Positions 46,016 to 53,300 of a stretch of 64,000 bases of DNA are shown piece after piece; positions within the stretch are counted from its first letter, which is position 1, and the number at the start of each line of letters is the position of its first letter. The stretch spans positions 1 to 64,000 of the forward strand of contig CAVWBB010000022.1 in the NCBI GenBank assembly GCA_963753115.1, read 5' to 3'. The position numbers and the translations under genes were made by a program. The stretch comes from Bog-473 sp963753115 (lineage in GTDB: Bacteria; Actinomycetota; Acidimicrobiia; Acidimicrobiales; RAAP-2). The notes beneath the pieces are model-generated. The model searched no databases and was not told the DNA's origin. It worked only from the letters and a program-made list of their open reading frames with translations.

Positions 46016-47266
46016 GCCGGATGCACGGTTGGCGGTGAGCAGGCGCTCGCCGACGCCCCGCAGCTCCTCCAGGTCACGGAGCACCTCGGACAGCCGTTCC
46101 CAGCGCACGTTGCGCCGGCGGTCGGCGGCGGCGCCGGCACCGTCGGCCTCCTGCCCGGCCCGGCCGCACCACCACAGCTGCACACGGCCGAGATCCTTCA
46201 ACAGGCGAGGGCGGAGGGCCTCGGCCGTGAACTCGCCGGGCGCCTCCTGCTCCAGCGCGGTGTGGAATTCGTCCGACATGAGCACGGTCCCCGGATTGCC
46301 GATGTTGACGATCCTGTGCGCCAGGTTGACCGTCGGGCCGAAGTAGTCGCCATCCCGCAGGAGCACCGGCCCGCAAGCCATGCCCACCCGCACATCCGAG
46401 AGAAGATCGTCGTCGGCGTAGGCATCGGCCAGGCTGAGCCCGATCCGAGCCGCGTCGGCCACGCTGTCCACGACGAACATGACCTCGTCACCGATCATCT
46501 TGACCACCCGGCCCCGGGCGCTGGTCACGATGTCGTGCGAGATCTCCTCGAACCGCCGGACGACAGCGGCGAGCTCCTCGTCGCTCAGGTGCTGGCTCAG
46601 CAGTGTGAAGCCGACCATGTCGGCGAAGCCCACGGCGAGCACCGGGCTCTGCCCGGGGGCCAGGCCGTGGCTCCGCAGCACCATGCTGCGCTGAATGCCT
46701 GCCGCCACCTGGCGCCGCCACACGAATTCGAGGAGCTTGGCCATGGCCGGGATGGTGACGTCGGCGATGCCGGCAAACGCCTCGGCGGAGAGGATCGGGT
46801 CGACCTCGGCGCTCACCATGTCCCCGGGCACCAGCTCGGCCTCGGCGATACGCGCCATGGACGAGCCCATGACGCGGGCCAACTGCACCGCGGTCTCGGC
46901 ATCGGCGGCGCCGAGCGCCTGCAGCCCCTGGAAGAGACGGACGGCCTCGAGGTCGAGGTCGGTGAACGCCCGGTCGTCGTCGTCCACGCCGGGGAAACCG
47001 AGCGCCCGCCAGAAGCGCTCGAGCATGTCGACCCCGACACCGGTGAGCTCGGCCACCTCGACCCGGGTGTAGCGCCGGCGCGACGGGACGAGGAGGCGGT
47101 CGGCCACGAAGAGATCGATGACGCCGTCGTCGACGGCCTGATCGATCTCCTCCTCGCTCGCCCCGTGCATCAGCAGGATCTCCTTGACGTGGGACAGCGC
47201 GGCCTCCCGGCGCGCCTCGTCGTCGTCGCCCGAGAGCGCGTCGAAACTGTGGAAGAGCCCGCTCAC
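45971..47266 (-). CDS. Class III adenylate cyclase with Rv1264-like regulatory domain
   Basis: 431 residues. Residues ~20-230 resemble the adenylate cyclase regulatory domain of mycobacterial Rv1264 (a helical, pH-sensing inhibitor in that protein), including RRYTRVEVAELTGVGVDML. Residues ~245-390 are a class III catalytic domain with metal Asp residues in VGFADMVGFT and KMIGDEVMF and the end GPTVNLAHRIVNIG. It likely makes cAMP in the cytosol. The GTG overlaps the gpsA stop by GTGA, so it is translationally coupled to glycerol-3-phosphate dehydrogenase. A link between cAMP and lipid precursor supply is only inferred. Confidence 0.87.
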   Translation of the reverse strand: MSGLFHSFDALSGDDDEARREAALSHVKEILLMHGASEEEIDQAVDDGVIDLFVADRLLVPSRRRYTRVEVAELTGVGVDMLERFWRALGFPGVDDDDRAFTDLDLEAVRLFQGLQALGAADAETAVQLARVMGSSMARIAEAELVPGDMVSAEVDPILSAEAFAGIADVTIPAMAKLLEFVWRRQVAAGIQRSMVLRSHGLAPGQSPVLAVGFADMVGFTLLSQHLSDEELAAVVRRFEEISHDIVTSARGRVVKMIGDEVMFVVDSVADAARIGLSLADAYADDDLLSDVRVGMACGPVLLRDGDYFGPTVNLAHRIVNIGNPGTVLMSDEFHTALEQEAPGEFTAEALRPRLLKDLGRVQLWWCGRAGQEADGAGAAADRRRNVRWERLSEVLRDLEELRGVGERLLTANRASGSDVAQSGRGDAEGS

Positions 47267-48285
47267 GCGGGGAGCCCGCGGAGCAGGGCCTCGTCCCACT
47301 CCGGCCGGGACGGCCGGCGCATCAGATTCAACAGGGCGTCGGCGGGTGAGCACTTCCCCTCCACGATCGCCTGCACCTGCTCCGCGATCGGCATTTCGAC
47401 CCCGTTCGCCTGGGCCAGCCCGACCAGCGGCCCTGCGCTCTTGATGCCCTCGGCCACCATGTGCATGCCGCCGACGATCTCCTCGAGCGACTGCCCCTGC
47501 CCCAGGGCGAACCCCACCGTCCGGTTCCGGCTCTGGGGGCTGGCACACGTCGCCACCAGGTCGCCCACCCCGGCCAGCCCACCGAAGGTGAGCACCTTGC
47601 CGCCGAGCGCGACGCCCAGCCGGCCGAGCTCGGCGAGCCCACGCGTGATGAGCACGGCGCGGGCGTTGTCGCCGAGGCCCAGCCCGTCACCCATGCCGGC
47701 GGCGATCGCCATCACGTTCTTCGTGGCGCCGGCGATCTCGCACCCGATGACGTCGGTGCCCCGATACGTACGGAACGTGCGCGTATGCACCAAGGCCTGC
47801 ACGCGGCTTGCCAGCTCCTCGTCGGCCAGCGCGACGACGCAGGCGGCGGGGTGACCCTGCGCTACCTCGCGGGCCAGGTTGGGCCCGGTCAGCACGCCGG
47901 CCGGGACCCCCGGCAGCACCTCGGCGACGACCTGCGACATGCGGAGGTTGGTGCCGATCTCAATGCCCTTGGCCAGGCTCACGACGGCCTCGATCCCGCC
48001 CGCCAACGGCTCCATGTCGGTGAGGACGGCACGGAAGCCGTGCGACGGCACGGCCATGAAGACGATGTTGGCGCCCTGGAGGGCCTCGGCGAGCGACGAC
48101 GTGACCGCCAACCCGTCGGGGAGCCGCACGCCCGGCAGGTACCTCTCGTTCAGCCTCGTCTCCGCCATCTCCGATGCGAGATCGGGCGAGCGCACCCAGA
48201 GGGAGGAAGGGTGCGCAGCGCCGACGATGGTTCCCACCGCGGTGCCCCACGACCCACCACCGATCACCGCCACCCGGTCGCTCAT
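47263..48285 (-). CDS. gpsA: NAD(P)-dependent glycerol-3-phosphate dehydrogenase
   Basis: 340 residues. The N-terminal NAD(P) motif is VAVIGGGSWGTAVG. The conserved loops are VFMAVPSHGFRAVL, SLAKGIEIGT, VLTGPNLAREVAQG and the catalytic Lys region EIAGATKNVMAIAAGMGDGL, and it ends with the substrate loop SRNRTVGFALGQG. It reduces DHAP to sn-glycerol-3-phosphate for phospholipids. The ATG at 48285 is preceded by TAGGCT at eight bases (leaderless type). The frame stays open upstream, but that stretch is antisense to cofC. It is followed by the coupled cyclase. Confidence 0.95.
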   Translation of the reverse strand: MSDRVAVIGGGSWGTAVGTIVGAAHPSSLWVRSPDLASEMAETRLNERYLPGVRLPDGLAVTSSLAEALQGANIVFMAVPSHGFRAVLTDMEPLAGGIEAVVSLAKGIEIGTNLRMSQVVAEVLPGVPAGVLTGPNLAREVAQGHPAACVVALADEELASRVQALVHTRTFRTYRGTDVIGCEIAGATKNVMAIAAGMGDGLGLGDNARAVLITRGLAELGRLGVALGGKVLTFGGLAGVGDLVATCASPQSRNRTVGFALGQGQSLEEIVGGMHMVAEGIKSAGPLVGLAQANGVEMPIAEQVQAIVEGKCSPADALLNLMRRPSRPEWDEALLRGLPA

Positions 48286-48333
48286 GGGACAAGAGCCTAC
48301 GGCCCGGCACGCTGCCGGCTCCGCGTTCACCCG

Positions 48334-48339
48334 TACACT
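48334..48339 (+). promoter_or_regulatory. TACACT -10 element of leaderless cofC
   Basis: TACACT ends six bases before the GTG of cofC, so transcription would start on the start codon itself. The same TANNNT-N6 arrangement precedes ddl, kgd, tldD, the GYD gene, the Ddn-like gene, the OppB gene and the genes at 11775 and 41269. Confidence 0.5.
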
Positions 48340-48345
48340 GAGCCG

Positions 48346-48969
48346 GTGTCGAGGGCCACCGTGCCGGCAGGGCAGCACGCGGCGGCGCCCGACGACGTCC
48401 GATTGGGGCCCGAGGTCGTCCTGGTCCCGGTCAAGGCGTTCCACCAGGCCAAGCGGCGGTTGGGATCCGCCCTGTCCGACGCCGATCGCATCGGGCTCGT
48501 CCGGAAGATGGCTGCACAGGTCGTTGCAGCCTGCGTGCCGCTGCCCGTCGCTGTCGTCTGCGACGACCCTGACGTGGCGCGGTGGGCATCGGAGGTGGGC
48601 GCCACCGTCATGTGGGAACCCGGACAGGGCCTCAACGGAGCCGTGCGGGCCGGCGTCGACCGGCTGGCTGAGGCCGGCGCGCGCTGGGTGACCGTCGCCC
48701 ACGGCGATCTGCCCCGGGCCCACGGTCTCGGCGAGTTGGCCCCGTTCGAAGGCGTCACCCTGGTCCCAGACCGGCGGGACGACGGGACCAACGTGCTCCG
48801 CCTGCCGGCCCGTGCCGACTTCCGCTTCGCCTACGGGCCCGGGTCCTTCCGCGCCCACCGGGCGGAGGCGACGCGCCTGGGCCTGCCGGTGCGCGTGCTG
48901 CGGGAGCCCAACCTGGCATACGACGTCGATTGGCCCGCCGACGTGGTCGAGCTCAGCCAGCCTTCGTAA
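48346..48969 (+). CDS. cofC: 2-phospho-L-lactate (PEP) guanylyltransferase CofC/FbiD
   Basis: 207-residue nucleotidyltransferase making the guanylylated 3-carbon precursor of coenzyme F420. Family motifs are VLVPVKAFHQAKRRLGSALS at the N-terminus, TVAHGDLPRAHGLGEL, GTNVLRLPARADFRFAYGPG with the Asp-containing region, and REPNLAYDVDWPADV at the end. In actinobacteria the substrate is probably PEP (FbiD). The start is GTG with TACACT six bases upstream. It is followed by a strong hairpin. It indicates the organism makes F420, in agreement with the Ddn-like gene at 52.9 kb. Confidence 0.92.
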   Translation: MSRATVPAGQHAAAPDDVRLGPEVVLVPVKAFHQAKRRLGSALSDADRIGLVRKMAAQVVAACVPLPVAVVCDDPDVARWASEVGATVMWEPGQGLNGAVRAGVDRLAEAGARWVTVAHGDLPRAHGLGELAPFEGVTLVPDRRDDGTNVLRLPARADFRFAYGPGSFRAHRAEATRLGLPVRVLREPNLAYDVDWPADVVELSQPS

Positions 48970-48987
48970 CTGACCCCGGACGCGGAG

Positions 48988-49009
48988 CCGGGGGCCCGAA
49001 GGCCCCCGG
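48988..49009. terminator. Bidirectional hairpin terminator
   Basis: CCGGGGGCC (48988-48996) pairs perfectly with GGCCCCCGG (49001-49009) around loop CGAA. It lies between the convergent cofC and H1-like genes, 19 bp after the cofC stop. There is no T run, as usual in very GC-rich actinobacteria. Confidence 0.78.
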
Positions 49010-49039
49010 TCTCGCGTGTTCCCGAGGGAACGAAGCGGC

Positions 49040-49501
49040 TCAGCGCCGACGTGCCGGAGCCCGCCTCTTGGCGGCCTTGCGCACAGTGCGCTTGGCTGCC
49101 TTCTTGGCCGGAGCCCGCTTCTTGGTGGCCTTGCGTGCCGGAGCCCGCTTCGCCGCCCTCTTCGCCGGAGCCCGCCTCTTGGCGGCCTTGCGCACAGTGC
49201 GCTTGGCTGCCTTCTTGGCCGGAGCCCGCTTCTTGGTGGCCTTGCGTGCCGGAGCCCGCTTCGCCGCCCTCTTCGCAGGAGCCCGCTTCTTGGCGGCCTT
49301 GCGCACAGTGCGCTTGGCTGCCTTCTTGGCCGGAGCCCGCTTCTTTGCAGCCTTACGCGCTGGAGCCCGCTTCACGGACTTCCGTGCTGGAGCCCGCTTG
49401 ACGGCCTTCTTGGCTGTCGTGCGCTTTGCTGCCTTCTTTGCGGGGGCCCGCTTTTTCGCGGCCTTCTTGGCCGGGGCCCTTCTTTTTGCGGCTACTGCCA
49501 C
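49040..49501 (-). CDS. Histone H1-like AKRAPAKK-repeat DNA-binding protein
   Basis: 153 residues composed almost only of Lys, Ala, Arg, Pro, Thr and Val in repeats such as AKKRAPAKKAAKRTVRKAA. This is the low-complexity, strongly basic type seen in histone H1-like and HupB-tail proteins, which bind and compact DNA without a fixed fold. GTG at 49501 is preceded by GGAGGTG at good spacing. A 37-residue unit is repeated (111 bp in DNA). It lies next to the putative conjugation island but could equally be a general nucleoid protein. Confidence 0.85.
   Translation of the reverse strand: MAVAAKRRAPAKKAAKKRAPAKKAAKRTTAKKAVKRAPARKSVKRAPARKAAKKRAPAKKAAKRTVRKAAKKRAPAKRAAKRAPARKATKKRAPAKKAAKRTVRKAAKRRAPAKRAAKRAPARKATKKRAPAKKAAKRTVRKAAKRRAPARRR
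49058..49390. repeat. 111-bp tandem repeat inside the H1-like gene
   Basis: The GGAGCCCGC-containing unit starts near 49057, 49168 and 49279, a 111-bp (37-codon) period with only scattered changes in the first two copies, then decays. Such near-identical tandem copies are prone to copy-number change and to assembly collapse. Confidence 0.75.
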
Positions 49502-49953
49502 AGGTGCACCTCCCTAGGAGCATGGTCACTGAATAGAGGTGAAGCCTGCGCCACGTCGAGGTCGACTGCCCCTCGCCGTGCGCACTGCCGCACCGGTTTC
49601 ATTTGCAACTGCGTCGGCTGTGGCAACTGCGTCGACGTCATGAACAACGCCGCCGCAGTGCGCCAAACCGACTTGATTCCCCGAGGTGCGACGTCAGGCC
49701 GACCGCGTGCGGCGCGGTGAAAGGCGCGCGAAAACGAAGCCGACAGATTTCGTTCTGCGCGCCACACACCGTTGTGTCGCTACACATGTCTTACCCTCCC
49801 TCACGCTTCGGGTATACACATTCTTGGTTGTCAACATGCCCAGGTCAAGCATTCTTTATTCGCGGGGTCATTTTGCACACGTCAACGACGGTCGTTTTCA
49901 CTCCGTTTTGCGCGCGCATTTGCGGTCCATCCAGCGTCAGCGCGTGATGCTGC
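49502..49953. other. ~450-bp lower-GC noncoding region with inverted and direct repeats
   Basis: No convincing gene. An inverted repeat GCGCACTGC (49580-49588) / GCAGTGCGC (49655-49663) flanks a 12-bp direct repeat GCAACTGCGTCG at 49605-49616 and 49623-49634 (18-bp period). From ~49.74 to 49.95 kb GC drops clearly below the surroundings, with runs such as TTTTGC and TATACACATTC. It lies upstream of the coupling-protein gene, so an oriT or recombination site is possible. Otherwise only promoter sequence for the two flanking genes is expected. Confidence 0.45.
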
Positions 49954-50025
49954 GTGCGTTGTTGTCGCGACATTGAGTCATATGTCCCATGGAATTGTGT
50001 GTTCCCCAACGCAAACATCGTGTGT

Positions 50026-51433
50026 GTGGAACTCGACCCTCATCTGCATGTCGACAACGCCGAATCGTGCCTGATTTCAACGCGCGCACTGCGTCGGATC
50101 CACCGTTTGACGCGCAATGGCATCTATGTTGGAGAGGGCGCCAACGGGTGGATGTGGGCTGGCGCGCAGTGCTCGACACTGGTCCTGGGGCCACCGCGCT
50201 CCGGGAAGACATCTTCCCTGGTCATACCCAATATTTTGGTCTCTGAGGGCCCGGTCGTTTCGACGTCGACCAAGCCCGACGTCATGCGGGCGACTGCTCC
50301 GTCACGGAACAGCGAAGGGTGGTCGTTTCTCTACGATCCGAGCGGCGAGGTGCTGTGCCCGCCCGGCGTCGAGCGCGTCGGCTGGTCGCCGCTCACCACC
50401 GCGGCAGATTGGGACGCGGCAGTGGTGACGGCGGACGCCATGGTCGGTGCCAGCAGGCTGAGCGGTCCGCGCGCGGGTGACCAACACTGGACCGAACGTG
50501 CCGGTGCGTTGCTCTCCACGCTGCTCCATGCCGCTGCCCAAGAAAATATTTCCATGCGGGACGTTCTCAGGTGGATTGATCGCCACAATTCGGCCCCGGC
50601 CCTCGAAATCCTCGCCTCGCGCAACGGAGAGGACAGTCCGGCGACCGATCTCCTCGCCGGGATCGTCGCCACGGATTCCCGTGAGCAGTCAGGTATCTGG
50701 TCGACCGCATCGGGCGTGGTGGCCGCGTACCGCACCGAAGGCTGCGCTCGCATCCACACGAGCCGAGCCACTGGACATGCAAGCCTTCTGTTCCGGGCCC
50801 AACACCCTCTATGTGTGCGCCACCGGGCGGCGGCAGCGCCAATTCGCTCCGCTCGTCGTGGCGATCATGGGCGACGTGCGCGACGCCACCTACGCCCGGT
50901 CCCGCGACGGGCACGACGGGCCGCCCACCCTCTTGGCGCTCGACGAGGTCGCCAACATCGCTCCCATCCCCGACCTCCCGGCCATGGTCAGCGAAGGTGC
51001 GGGCCAGGGCCTCCTGACGCTGGCTTGCCTGCAGGACCTGTCCCAGGCCCGGGCGCGATGGGGCCCGGCGGCCGACGGGTTCCTCTCACTCTTCGGCACC
51101 ACCGTGGTCCTGCGCGGCATTGCGGACACCACCACGCTGCGCGACCTGAGCGCGTTGGCGGGTGATCATGCAGTGGCCACGACGACGGTCAGCCGATCGG
51201 CGGACCGCTGGGGCCGCCTCCGTCCCTCCACGTCGGTCGGAACCACGCATCGGCTGCGCCTCCCGGTGGACGCCGTGGCCCACGGCGCGCCCGGGCAGGC
51301 GCTCGTACTCGGACCCGACAAGGCGGTGCACCACGTGGCGCTCACGCCGGCGCACGAGCGCTCGCCCTGGCGCGAGGTCCTGCCACCGGCGCGCCAGCTC
51401 GCCAGCCCAGGACGGGCCTGGCACGGCCGCTGA
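50026..51433 (+). CDS. TraD/TraG-like type IV coupling ATPase, frameshifted near 50741
   Basis: Repaired length ~468 residues from GTG 50026; the frame is open from 49954, so the start is uncertain. Walker A is VLGPPRSGKTSSLVIPNI, followed by STSTKPDVMRAT. The second frame carries Walker B LLALDEVANIAPIPDLPAMV and GQGLLTLACLQDLSQARARW, diagnostic of VirD4/TraG coupling proteins that bring relaxase-DNA to a secretion channel. One surplus G at 50740-50741 splits it; removed, it reads VAAYRTEAALASTRAEPL. No N-terminal membrane helices are seen, so it is a soluble short form. Convergent with the relaxase gene, one base apart. Confidence 0.82.
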
Positions 51434-51434
51434 C

Positions 51435-52817
51435 TCAGCGGGCGAGGCCCCGCTCCGCCGTCATGGGGTCGCGCCATCCGAGTCGGGTGCGCGCCGCCGC
51501 CACCTCACGCTCGGTCCGCACGTGGTCCGCCAGGCGGGTCGCCGACAAGGAGGCAAGAGCCGGAGCCGTGCCCGGGACACCGGGCGGCTCCGCCGGGTGT
51601 GGTGTGCCCCACCGCTCCCGGTACGCATCGAGCGCGTGCGCAGCGCCCCGCCACACCGCATGGTCGTCGGGATCGAGCGGCCGCGGACCCAACGAACGCA
51701 GATGCCGGTTCGCGGGCATGACGCTGCGGCGCTGCTGCAGCGGCTCGGCCACCCCGACCGGCCCGGGCCCCACCCACTGGTCCACCAGGCGGTCGAGGGC
51801 GAACGCCTCGACACCGCCCTGGGCCGCGGCGGCGAAGGCCGTGACCACATCACGGCGCCGTGCCCCGCCGTGCGCGGTGAGGGAGATCGCGCCGGCAAAA
51901 CGGTGCTCGTCGAGCACGGCCCGGCTCGCCCCCGGCGGGTGCGGGGGTAGCTCGAGGTGTGGCGGGCCGCCGGCATCACGGGCCTGCCGGCGCCAACGGT
52001 CCACCAGCTCGGCGAACGGTGCGCTCGTCACCTTGTCGGGACGGGTGGCCGCCCAGGCGACTCGGGCGCCCCGGCCCGAGTGGACGCCCCGCTCGGACAT
52101 GTGGCGACGGATGTCCGCGGCCCGCGATGAGAACGCGCCCAGCAGCTCCGGTCCGACCCCGTCGACATCCCCCGGGCGCGACAGGTCCCCGGCGCGCCAC
52201 CGCACGCCAAGGGTGGCGGACATCCCGGCCCGCAGGTGCGCCTCGTAGACCCCCGACGCGGCGACGCGATGTGCATCGATCCCCCGCCGGTCGCAGGCAG
52301 TCCACTGGCCGTCCACGGCATGGACGAGATTGGCCACCACGACATGGCTGTGCAGATGCGGATCGCCGTTGCGGCTGACCCCGTGCGTGAACTCCGCTGC
52401 CACCGCCCCGCTGGTCGCCAGCACGGCGCGCTCGGCGCCCGCTCGCCGGAGCGCCGTGATGCCGTGCTGCTCGAGGTAGGCGAGCGAGCCCGCCACCGCC
52501 TGGCGGTGGGCGGCCACCACGGCGTCCGCCACGTGAGGGCCACCAAGCGCGAAGAGCACGCTGGCCGACTTGGGTGCGCTGAAGGTGAGGTCGAAGGCTG
52601 CCACGGAGACCCGTCCCGATCCGAGGCCCATCCCGGTCCCGGGGTGCCGGCCCTGGAGCAGGTGCCGGAAGGCGTCGGGTGCGACGGATCCGGCGAGGCC
52701 GAGGCCCACCGCGGCGGTCCCCGCCCACAGGCCCGGCCCGGCCACCGGCAACTCGCCGGCGAGGTCGGACAGGTAGTAGTCGGCCTTGTCCCGCCCGACC
52801 CCGTGGATCCCGAGCAT
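51435..52817 (-). CDS. MobF/TrwC-type relaxase, relaxase domain only
   Basis: 460 residues. The catalytic tyrosines are at 14-15 (KADYYLSDLAGELP), the family motif is FDLTFSAPKSASVLFAL (~75-91) and the metal triad is PHLHSHVVV (His154, 156, 158). This domain nicks oriT and stays covalently on the 5' end. TrwC/TraI proteins normally continue with a RecD-type helicase to 900+ residues. Here only ~150 poorly conserved C-terminal residues follow, with no Walker motif. ATG 52817 has GGGAGG upstream. It is paired with a coupling protein but no other transfer genes. Confidence 0.86.
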   Translation of the reverse strand: MLGIHGVGRDKADYYLSDLAGELPVAGPGLWAGTAAVGLGLAGSVAPDAFRHLLQGRHPGTGMGLGSGRVSVAAFDLTFSAPKSASVLFALGGPHVADAVVAAHRQAVAGSLAYLEQHGITALRRAGAERAVLATSGAVAAEFTHGVSRNGDPHLHSHVVVANLVHAVDGQWTACDRRGIDAHRVAASGVYEAHLRAGMSATLGVRWRAGDLSRPGDVDGVGPELLGAFSSRAADIRRHMSERGVHSGRGARVAWAATRPDKVTSAPFAELVDRWRRQARDAGGPPHLELPPHPPGASRAVLDEHRFAGAISLTAHGGARRRDVVTAFAAAAQGGVEAFALDRLVDQWVGPGPVGVAEPLQQRRSVMPANRHLRSLGPRPLDPDDHAVWRGAAHALDAYRERWGTPHPAEPPGVPGTAPALASLSATRLADHVRTEREVAAARTRLGWRDPMTAERGLAR

Positions 52818-52871
52818 GGCGACCTCCCTCGACCAGGACGCACCGGCGTGAGGAGAACGGTCGGCCGGCGC

Positions 52872-53291
52872 TCAGCCCTTGCGGCGCAGCTCCACGATCG
52901 GGATGACGCGTGTCGTCGACTTCTCGTAGTCGGCGAAGCCGGGCATGGCCGCCACCTGGGCGGCATAGAGGCGGTCCCGCTCGGGCCCCGAGGTGATCGG
53001 GACGGCCGTCGCCTCGAAGCGCTCGTCGCCGAACTCGACCTCGACCTGGGGATTGGCGAGCAGGTTGTGGTACCAGTCCGGGCTCGTGGGCGCTCCGGCT
53101 TTGGAGGCGACCACGTAGAGGGTGCCGTCGTCGAGGAGCCCCACCAGCGGGTTCACCCGCTTCTGCCCCGACTTGGCCCCGGTGGTGGTCAGCAACACCA
53201 TGGGCGCACCGGCAAAGCCGCCGCCGACCGCGCCGTGGTTGGCCCGGAACTCCTCGATGACGCCGCGGTTGAAGTCACTCATGTCGCTCAT
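52872..53291 (-). CDS. Ddn-like deazaflavin (F420H2)-dependent nitroreductase-family protein
   Basis: 139 residues of the split-barrel DDN family. Typical stretches are VLLTTTGAKSGQKRVNPLV, SPDWYHNLLANPQVEVEF and PGFADYEKSTTRVIPIVEL. Relatives bind F420H2 and reduce quinones, nitro-imidazoles or other acceptors near the membrane. TAGTGT lies six bases before the first ATG (53291), favouring that start over Met4. Upstream, pafBC is on the same strand but ends only 9 bp away, so read-through is likely. It agrees with the F420 gene cofC at 48.3 kb. Confidence 0.9.
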   Translation of the reverse strand: MSDMSDFNRGVIEEFRANHGAVGGGFAGAPMVLLTTTGAKSGQKRVNPLVGLLDDGTLYVVASKAGAPTSPDWYHNLLANPQVEVEFGDERFEATAVPITSGPERDRLYAAQVAAMPGFADYEKSTTRVIPIVELRRKG

Positions 53292-53300
53292 GGGCCGACA

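Noticed and set aside
49492..49767. 91-codon minus-strand frame between the H1-like and coupling genes
   Set aside because: No ribosome site, mixed codon bias and no family. It crosses the repeat-bearing spacer.
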